From Meconema thalassinum (Eukaryota > Arthropoda > Insecta > Orthoptera > Tettigoniidae): a stretch of 64,000 bases of DNA. Under the pieces are notes generated by a model. The model had not been told where the DNA came from and searched no databases. It saw nothing but the letters and a program-made list of their open reading frames with translations. Shown here piece after piece: positions 54,880 to 64,000 of the stretch; position 1 is the stretch's first letter, and the number at the start of each line of letters is the position of its first letter. The position numbers were made by a program, and so were the translations under genes. Where the stretch lies: the NCBI GenBank assembly GCA_946902985.2, contig OX336392.1, positions 465,832,693 to 465,896,692 on the forward strand. The letters run 5' to 3'.

Positions 54880-57657
54880 AGCCTAACGCGCACAGACCAA
54901 TGGTTTTGTTTCAACCGTGCCCCGTTAGCTGCACGCGGTCAAGGCCACACCTGCACCTGACCTTCTAACCTTCGTTATGTCCAATCCAATGGTTAGGCTA
55001 CAGCCTAACGCGCACAGACCAATGGTTTTGTTTCAACCGTGCCCCGTTAGCTGCACGCGGTCAAGGCCACACCTGCACCTGACCTTCTAACCTTCGTTAT
55101 GTCCAATCCAATGGTTAGGTTACAGCCTAACGCGCACAGACCAATGGTTTTGTTTCAACCGTGCCCCGTTAGCTGCACGCGGTCAAGGCCACACCTGCAC
55201 CTGACCTTCTAACCTTCGTTATGTCCAATCCAATGGTTAGGCTACAGCCTAACGCGCACAGACCAATGGTTTTGTTTCAACCGTGCCCCGTTAGCTGCAC
55301 GCGGTCAAGGCCACACCTGCACCTGACCATCTAACCTTCGTTATGTCCAATCCAATGGTTAGGCTACAGCCTAACGCGCACAGACCAATGGTTTTGTTTC
55401 AACCGTGCCCCGTTAGCTGCATGCGGTCAAGGCCACACCAGCACCTGACCTTCTAACCTTCGTTATGTCCAATCCAATGGTTAGGCTACAGCCTAACGCG
55501 CACAGACCAATGGTTTTGTTTCAACCGTGCCCCGCTAGCTGCACGCGGTCAAGGCCACACCTGCACCTGACCTTCTAACCTTCGTTATGTCCAATCCAAT
55601 GGTTAGGCTACAGCCTAACGCGCACAGACCAATGGTTTTGTTTCAACCGTGCCCCGCTAGCTGCGCGCGGTCAAGGCCACACCTGACCTTCTAACCTTCG
55701 TTATGTCCAATCCAATGGTTAGGCTACAGCCTAACGCGCACAGACCAATGGTTTTGTTTCAACCGTGCCCCGTTAGCTGCACGCGGTCAACGCCACACCT
55801 GCACCTGACCTTCTAACCTTCGTTATGGCCAATCCAATGGTTAGGCTACAGCCTAACGCGCACAGACCAATGGTTTTGTTTCAACCGTGCCCCGTTAGCT
55901 GCACGCGGTCAAGGCCACACCTGACCTTCTAACCTTCGTTATGTCCAATCCAATTGTTAGGCTACAGCCTAACGCGCACAGACCAATGGTTTTGTTTCAA
56001 CCGTGCCCCGTTAGCTGCACGCGGTCAAGGCCACACCTGCACCTGACCTTCTAACCTTCGTTATGTCCAAACCAATGGTTAGGTTACAGCCTAACGCGCA
56101 CAGACCAATGGACTTGTTTCAACCGTGCCCCGTTAGCTGCACGCGGTCAAGGCCACACCTGCACCCGACCTTCTAACCTTCGTTATGTCCAAACCAATGG
56201 TTAGGTTACAGCCTAACGCGCACAGACCAATGGTTTTGTTTCAACCGTGCCCCGTTAGCTGCACGCGGTCAAGGCCACACCTGCACCTGACCTTCTAACC
56301 TTCGTTATGTCCAATCCAATGGTTAGGCTACAGCCTAACGCGCACAGACCAATGGTTTTGTTTCAACCGTGCCCCGTTAGCTGCACGCGGTCAAGGCCAC
56401 ACCTGCACCTGACCTTCTAACCTTCGTTATGTCCAATCCAATGGTTAGGTTACAGCCTAACGCGCACAGACCAATGGTTTTGTTTCAACCGTGCCCCGTT
56501 AGCTGCACGCGGTCAAGGCCACACCTGCACCTGACCTTCTAACCTTCGTTATGTCCAATCCAATGGTTAGGCTACAGCCTAACGCGCACAGACCAATGGT
56601 TTTGTTTCAACCGTGCCCCGTTAGCTGCACGCGGTCAAGGCCACACCTGCACCTGACCATCTAACCTTCGTTATGTCCAATCCAATGGTTAGGCTACAGC
56701 CTAACGCGCACAGACCAATGGTTTTGTTTCAACCGTGCCCCGTTAGCTGCATGCGGTCAAGGCCACACCAGCACCTGACCTTCTAACCTTCGTTATGTCC
56801 AATCCAATGGTTAGGCTACAGCCTAACGCGCACAGACCAATGGTTTTGTTTCAACCGTGCCCCGCTAGCTGCACGCGGTCAAGGCCACACCTGCACCTGA
56901 CCTTCTAACCTTCGTTATGTCCAATCCAATGGTTAGGCTACAGCCTAACGCGCACAGACCAATGGTTTTGTTTCAACCGTGCCCCGCTAGCTGCGCGCGG
57001 TCAAGGCCACACCTGACCTTCTAACCTTCGTTATGTCCAATCCAATGGTTAGGCTACAGCCTAACGCGCACAGACCAATGGTTTTGTTTCAACCGTGCCC
57101 CGTTAGCTGCACGCGGTCAACGCCACACCTGCACCTGACCTTCTAACCTTCGTTATGGCCAATCCAATGGTTAGGCTACAGCCTAACGCGCACAGACCAA
57201 TGGTTTTGTTTCAACCGTGCCCCGTTAGCTGCACGCGGTCAAGGCCACACCTGACCTTCTAACCTTCGTTATGTCCAATCCAATTGTTAGGCTACAGCCT
57301 AACGCGCACAGACCAATGGTTTTGTTTCAACCGTGCCCCGTTAGCTGCACGCGGTCAAGGCCACACCTGCACCTGACCTTCTAACCTTCGTTATGTCCAA
57401 ACCAATGGTTAGGTTACAGCCTAACGCGCACAGACCAATGGACTTGTTTCAACCGTGCCCCGTTAGCTGCACGCGGTCAAGGCCACACCTGCACCCGACC
57501 TTCTAACCTTCGTTATGTCCAAACCAATGGTTAGGTTACAGCCTAACGCGCACAGACCAATGGTTTTGTTTCAACCGTGCCCCGTTAGCTGCACGCGGTC
57601 AAGGCCACACCTGCACCTGACCTTCTAACCTTCGTTATGTCCAATCCAATGGTTAGG
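54880..57657. repeat. Higher-order repeat A in the satellite, period 1330 bp
   Basis: Private variants recur 1330 bp apart: CAACGCCACACC at 55789 and 57119, CAATTGTTAG at 55951 and 57281, and GGACTTGTTTC at 56110 and 57440. The period equals nine 122-bp plus two 116-bp units. The second copy stops matching near 57658. Confidence 0.9.
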
Positions 57658-59039
57658 TTACAGCCTAACGCACACAGACCAATGGTTTTGTTTCAACCGT
57701 GCCCCGTTAGCTGCACGCGGTCAAGGCCACACCTGCACCTGACCTTCTAACCTTCGTTATGTCCAATCGAATGGCTAGGTTACAGCCTAACGCGCACAGA
57801 CCAATGGTTTTGTTTCAACCGTGCCCCGCTAGCTGCGCGCGGCCAAGGCTACACCTGACCTTCTAACCTTCGTTATGTCCAATCCAATGGTTAGGCTACA
57901 GCCTAACGCGCACAGACCAATGGTTTTGTTTCAACCGTGCCCCGTTAGCTGCACGCGGTCAAGGCCACACCTGCACCTGACGTTCTAACCTTCGTTATGT
58001 CCAATCCAATGGTTAGGCTACAGCCTAACGCGCACAGACCAATGGTTTTGTTTCAACCGTGCCCCGATAGTTGCACGCGGTCAAGGCCACACCTGCACCT
58101 GACCTTCTAACCTTCGTTATGTCCAATCCAATGGTTAGGTTACAGCCTAACGCGCACAGACCAATGGTTTTGTTTCAACCGTGCCCCGTTAGCTGCACGC
58201 GGTCAAGGCCACACCTGCACCTGACCTTCTAACCTTCGTTATGTCCAATCCAATGGTTAGGCTACAGCCTAACGCGCACAGACCAATGGTTTTGTTTCAA
58301 CCGTGCCCCGTTAGCTGCACGCGGTCAAGGCCACACCTGCACCTGACCTTCTAACCTTCGTTATGTCCAATCCAATGGTTAGGCTACAGCCTAACGCGCA
58401 CAGACCAATGGTTTTGTTTAAACCGTGCCCCGCTAGCTGCACGCGGTCAAGGCCACACCTGCACCTGACCTTCTAACCTTCGTTATGTCCAATCCAATGG
58501 TTAGGTGACAGCCTAACGCGCACAGACCAATGGTTTTGTTTCAACCGTGCCCCGTTAGCTGCACGCGGTCAAGGCCACACTTGCACCTGACCTTCTAACC
58601 TTCGTTATGTCCAATCCAATGGTTAGGTTACAGCCTAACGCGCGCAGACCAATGGTTTTGTTTCAACCCTGCCCCGTTAGCTGCACGCGGTCAAGGCCAC
58701 ACCTGCACCTGACCTTCTAACCTTCGTTATGTCCAATCCAATGGTTAGGCTACAGCCTATCGCGCACAGACCAATGGTTTTGTTTCAACCGTGCCCCGTT
58801 AGCTGCACGCGGTCAAGGCCACACCTGCACCTGACCTTCTAACCTTCGTTATGTCCAAACCAATGGTTAGGTTACAGCCTAACGCGCACATACCAATGGT
58901 TTTGTTTCAACCGTGCCCCGTTAGCTGCACGCGGTCAAGGCCACACCTGCACCTGACCTTCTAACCTTCGTTATGTCCAATCCAATGGTTAGGTTACAGC
59001 CTAACGCGCACAGACCAATGGTTTTGTTTCAACCGTGCC

Positions 59040-60960
59040 CCGTTAGCTGCACGCGGCCAAGGCCGCACCTGCACCTGACCTTCTAACCTTCGTTATGTCC
59101 AATCCAATGGATAGGCTACAGCCTAACGCGCACAGACCAATGGTTTTGTTTCAACCGTGCCCCGTTAGCTACACGCGGTCAAGGCCACACCAGCACCTGA
59201 CCTTCTAACCTTCGTTATGTCCAATCCAATGGTTAGGCTACAGCCTAACGCGCACAGACCAATGGTTTTGTTTCAACCGTGCCCCGCTAGCTGCACGCGG
59301 TCAAGGCCACACCTGCACCTGACCTTCTAACCTTCGTTATGTCCAATCCAATGGTTAGGCTACAGCCTAACGCGCACAGACCAATGGTTTTGTTTCAACC
59401 GTGCCCCGTTAGCTGCGCGCGGCCAAGGCTTCACCTGACCTTCTAACCTTCGTTATGTCCAATCCAATGGTTAGGTTACAGCCTAACGCGCACAGACCAA
59501 TGGTTTTGTTTCAACCGTGCCCCGTTAGCTGCACGCGGTCAAGGCCACACCTGCACCTGACCTTCTAACCTTCGTTATGTCCACTCCAATGGTTAGGCTA
59601 CAGCCTAACGCGCACAGACCAATGGTTTTGTTTCAACCGTGCCCCGTTAGCTGCACGCGGTCAAGGCCACACCTGCACCTGACCTTCTAACCTTCGTTAT
59701 GTCCAATCCAATGGTTAGGCTACAGCCTAACGCGCACAGACCAAAGGTTTTGTTTCAACCGTGCCCCGTTAGCTGCACGCGGTCAAGGCCACACCTGACC
59801 TTCTAACCTTCGTTATGTCCAATCCAATGGTTAGGTTACAGCCTAACGCGCACATACCAATGGTTTTGTTTCAACCGTGCCCCGTTAGCTGCACGCGGTC
59901 AAGGCCACACCTGCACCTGACCTTCTAACCTTCGTTATGTCCAATCCAATGGTTAGGCTACAGCCTAACGCGCACAGACCAATGGTTTTGTTTCAACCGT
60001 GCCCCGTTAGCTGCACGCGGCCAAGGCCGCACCTGCACCTGACCTTCTAACCTTCGTTATGTCCAATCCAATGGATAGGCTACAGCCTAACGCGCACAGA
60101 CCAATGGTTTTGTTTCAACCGTGCCCCGTTAGCTACACGCGGTCAAGGCCACACCAGCACCTGACCTTCTAACCTTCGTTATGTCCAATCCAATGGTTAG
60201 GCTACAGCCTAACGCGCACAGACCAATGGTTTTGTTTCAACCGTGCCCCGCTAGCTGCACGCGGTCAAGGCCACACCTGCACCTGACCTTCTAACCTTCG
60301 TTATGTCCAATCCAATGGTTAGGCTACAGCCTAACGCGCACAGACCAATGGTTTTGTTTCAACCGTGCCCCGTTAGCTGCGCGCGGCCAAGGCTTCACCT
60401 GACCTTCTAACCTTCGTTATGTCCAATCCAATGGTTAGGTTACAGCCTAACGCGCACAGACCAATGGTTTTGTTTCAACCGTGCCCCGTTAGCTGCACGC
60501 GGTCAAGGCCACACCTGCACCTGACCTTCTAACCTTCGTTATGTCCACTCCAATGGTTAGGCTACAGCCTAACGCGCACAGACCAATGGTTTTGTTTCAA
60601 CCGTGCCCCGTTAGCTGCACGCGGTCAAGGCCACACCTGCACCTGACCTTCTAACCTTCGTTATGTCCAATCCAATGGTTAGGCTACAGCCTAACGCGCA
60701 CAGACCAAAGGTTTTGTTTCAACCGTGCCCCGTTAGCTGCACGCGGTCAAGGCCACACCTGACCTTCTAACCTTCGTTATGTCCAATCCAATGGTTAGGT
60801 TACAGCCTAACGCGCACATACCAATGGTTTTGTTTCAACCGTGCCCCGTTAGCTGCACGCGGTCAAGGCCACACCTGCACCTGACCTTCTAACCTTCGTT
60901 ATGTCCAATCCAATGGTTAGGCTACAGCCTAACGCGCACAGACCAATGGTTTTGTTTCAA
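59040..60960. repeat. Higher-order repeat B in the satellite, period 964 bp
   Basis: GGCCGCACCT at 59061 and 60025, and the private CCAAAGGTTT at 59741 and 60705, are 964 bp apart, equal to six 122-bp plus two 116-bp units. Intervening variants repeat in the same order. The limits given are approximate. Confidence 0.88.
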
Positions 60961-63900
60961 CCGTGCCCCGTTAGCTGCACGCGGTCAAGGCCACACCTGA
61001 CCTTCTAACCTTCGTTATGTCCAATCCAATGGTTAGGCAACAGCCTAACGCGCACAGACCAATGGTTTTGTTTCAACCGTGCCCCGTTAGCTGCACGCGG
61101 TCAAGGCCACACCTGCACCTGACCTTCTAACCTTCGTTATGTCCAATCCAATGGTTAGGCTACAGCCTAACGCGCACAGACCAATGGTTTTGTTTCAACC
61201 GTGCCCGGTTAGCTGCACGCGGTCAAGGCCACACCTGCACCTGACCTTCTAACCTTCGTTATGTCCAATCCAATGGTTAGGCTACAGCCTAACGCGCACA
61301 GACCAATGGTTTTGTTTCAACCGTGCCCCGTTAGCTGCACGCGGTCAAGGCCACACCTGCACCTGACATTCTAACCTTCGTTATGTCCAATCCAATGGTT
61401 AGGCTACAGCCTAACGCGCACAGACCAATGGTTTTGTTACAACCGTGCCCCGTTAGCTGCACGCGGTCAAGGCCACACCTGACCTTCTAACCTTCGTTAT
61501 GTCCAATCCAATGGTTAGGCTACAGCCTAACGCGCACATACCAATGGTTTTGTTTCAACCGTGCCCCGTTAGCTGCACGCGGTCAAGGCCACACCTGCAC
61601 CTGACCTTCTAACCTTCGTTATGTCCAATCCAATGGTTAGGCTACAGCCTAACGCGCACAGACCAATGGTTTTGTTTCAACCGTGCCCCGTTAGCTGCAC
61701 GCGGTCAAGGCCACACCTGACCTTCTAACCTTCGTTATTTCCAATCCAATGGTTAGGCTACAGCCTAACGCACACAGACCAATGGTTTTGTTTCAACCGT
61801 GCCCCGTTAGTTGCACGCGGTCAAGGCCATACCTGCACCTGACCTTCTAACCTTCGTTATGTCCAATCCAATGGTTAGGTTACAGCCTAACGCGCACAGA
61901 CCAATGGTTTTGTTTCAACCGTGCCCCGTTAGCTGCACGCGGTCAAGGCCACACCTGACCTTCTAACCTTCGTTATGTCCAATCCAATGGTTAGGCTACA
62001 GCCTAATGCGCACATACCAATGGTTATGTTTCAACCGTGCCCCGTTAGCTGCACGCGGTCAAGGCCACACCTGCACCTGACCTTCTAACCTTCGTTATGT
62101 CCAATCCAATGGTTAGGCTACAGCCAAACGCGCACAGACCAATGGATTTGTTTCAACCGTGCCCCGTTAGCTGCACGCGGTCTAGGCCACACCTGCACCT
62201 GACCTTCTAACCTTCCTTATGTCCAATCCAATGGTTAGGCTACAGCCTAACGCGCACAGACCAATGGTTTTGTTTCAACCGTGCCCCGCTAGCTGCGCGC
62301 GGTCAAGGCCACACCTGACCTTCTAACCTTCGTTATGTCCAATCCAATGGTTAGGTTACAGCCTAACGCGCACAGACCAATGGTTTTGTTTCAACCGTGC
62401 CCCGTTAGCTGCACGCGGTCAAGGCCACATCTGCACCTGACCTTCTAACCTTCGTTATGTCCAATCCAATGGTTAGCTTACAGCCTAACGCGCACAGACC
62501 AATGGTTTTGTTTCATCTGTGCCCCCTTAGCTGCACGCGGTCAAGGCCAAACCTGCACCTGACCTTGTAACCTTCGTTATGTCCAATCCAATGGTTAGGC
62601 TACAGCCTAACGCGCACAGACCAATGGTTTTGTTTCAACCGTGCCCCGTTAATTGCACGCGGTCTAGGCCACACCTGCACCTGACCTTCTAACCTTCGTT
62701 ATGTCCAATCCAATGGTTAGGTTACAGCCTAACGCGCACAGACCAATGGTTTTGTTTCACGTGCCCCGTTAGCTGCACGCGGTCTAGACCACACCTGCAC
62801 CTGACATTCTAACCTTCGTTATGTCCAATCTAATGATTAGGCTACAGCCTAACGCGCACAGACCAATGGTTTTGTTTCAACCGTGCCCCGTTAGCTGCAC
62901 GCGGTCTAGGCCACACCTACACCTGACCTTCTAATGTTCGTTATGTCCAATCCAATGGTTAGGCTACAGCCTAACGCGCACAGACCAATGGTTTTGTTTC
63001 AACCGTGCCCCGTTAGCTGCACGCGGTCAAGGCCACACCTGCACCTGACCTTCTAACCTTCGTTATGTCCAATCCAATGGTTACAGCCTAACGCGCACAG
63101 ACCAATGGTTTTGTTTCAACCGTGCCCCGTTAGCTGCACGCGGTCAAGGCCACACCTGACCTTCTAACCTTCGTTATGTCCAATCCAATGGTTAGGTTAC
63201 AGCCTAACGCGCACAGACCAATGGTTTTGTTTCAACCGTGCCCCGTTAGCTGCACGCGGTCAAGGCCACACCTGCACCTGACCTTCTAACCTTCGTTATG
63301 TCCAATCCAATGGTTAGGCTACAGGCTAACGCGCACATACCAATGGTTTTGTTTCAACCGTGCCCCGTTAGCTGCACGCGGTCAAGACCATACCTGCACC
63401 TGACCTTCTAACCTTCTTTATGTCCAATCCAATGGTTAGGCTACAGCCTAACGCGCACAGACCAATGGTTTTGTTTCAACCGTGCCCCGTTAGCTGCACG
63501 CGGTCTAGGCCACACCTGCACCTGACCTTCTAACCTTCGTTATGTCCAATCCAATGGTTAGGCTACAGCCTAACGCGCAAGACCAATGGTTTTGTTTCAA
63601 CCGTGCCCCGCTAGCTGCGCGCGGTCAAGGCCACACCTGACTTTCTAACCTTCGTTATGTCCAATCCAATGGTTAGGTTACAGCCTAACGCGCACAGACC
63701 AATGGTTTTGTTTCAACCGTGCCCCGTTAGCTGCATGCGGTCAAGGCCACACCAGCACCTGACCTTCTAACCTTCGTTATGTCCAATCCAATGGTTAGGC
63801 TACAGCCTAACGCGCACAGACCAATGGTTTTGTTTCAACCGTGCCCCGCTAGCTGCGCGCGGTCAAGGCCACACCTGACTTTCTAACCTTCGTTATGTCC

Positions 63901-64000
63901 AATCCAATGGTTAGGTTACAGCCTAACGCGCACAGACCAATGGTTTTGTTTCAACCGTGCCCCGTTAGCTGCACGCGGTCAAGGCCACACCTGACCTTCT

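Larger units (their letters stand above)
54735..64000. repeat. Satellite array, 122-bp unit with a 116-bp variant
   Basis: About 76 head-to-tail units running off the right edge of the window. The common unit is 122 bp; a 6-bp shorter form lacks one CACCTG copy. Each unit contains GTTAGGCTACAGCCTAAC, a perfect 8-bp stem with a 2-base loop, and two CCAATGGTT copies. The first one or two units (54735-54880) are clearly degenerate, as expected at an array edge. No open frame crosses it meaningfully. Confidence 0.97.

Noticed and set aside
55090..55120. Possible CENP-B box in the satellite unit (TTCGTTATGTCCAAT)
   Set aside because: Only the TTCG start fits; the required A and CGGG positions do not match.
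54735..64000. Possible CRISPR array or coding repeat
   Set aside because: Units are continuous head-to-tail copies with no unique spacers, the sequence is eukaryotic, and no long frame crosses the units. It is a satellite.

Overview
This window looks like non-genic insect nuclear DNA, built almost wholly from retroelements and ending in a satellite array. I found no intact host gene. Support for an insect or other arthropod comes from a gypsy-type retroelement with a baculovirus-F-like envelope, CR1-like and RTE-like LINEs, and tRNA- and 5S-derived SINEs. The style (long nested retroelements, many SINEs) would suit a large-genome polyneopteran such as an orthopteroid insect. That placement is inference, not something the sequence proves.

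Layout. 1-860: a scrap of a CR1-like LINE 3' end, a (TAAA)n run and a decayed C2H2 zinc-finger fragment. 869-4919 (minus): a near full-length RTE-like LINE (ORF1, endonuclease, reverse transcriptase) whose RT C-terminus is split by a 382-bp LINE fragment on the plus strand with a 12-bp target duplication. 5116-13302 (minus): two CR1-like LINEs. A younger full-length copy (about 7956-12597) sits inside an older copy of the same family, whose halves lie at 5116-7955 and 12600-13302. 14714-25793 (minus): LTR element 1, a Gypsy-type element with 2.7-kb LTRs, a coiled-coil Gag, protease, RT and RNase H but no integrase. 25840-26362: a tRNA-headed SINE. 26376-27860: an unassigned stretch unusually dense in short perfect hairpins. 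28381-28612: a 5S-rRNA-headed SINE with a 13-bp target duplication. 28650-41659 (minus): LTR element 3, with giant LTRs (4.6 and 4.3 kb), no pol, and an internal ORF carrying a domain like the TFIIS/Elongin-A N-terminal (LW) domain. 43508-54559 (plus): LTR element 2, an endogenous-retrovirus-like gypsy element with gag, protease, a damaged pol, integrase and an open env. A 738-bp retroposon interrupts its pol. 54735-64000: a 122/116-bp satellite with two nested higher-order repeats (1330 and 964 bp).

How the parts relate. Elements 1 and 2 have nearly identical LTRs and 4-bp target duplications, so they inserted recently. Element 3 has visibly more diverged LTRs. Elements 1 and 3 are each missing functions (integrase; all of pol), so they would need proteins supplied in trans. 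Element 2 keeps env open, although its pol is broken in three places. Most other reading frames here are chance frames inside LTRs, minisatellites or opposite strands. The best candidate for something undescribed is element 3: a non-autonomous giant-LTR element that appears to have captured a transcription-elongation-factor domain.
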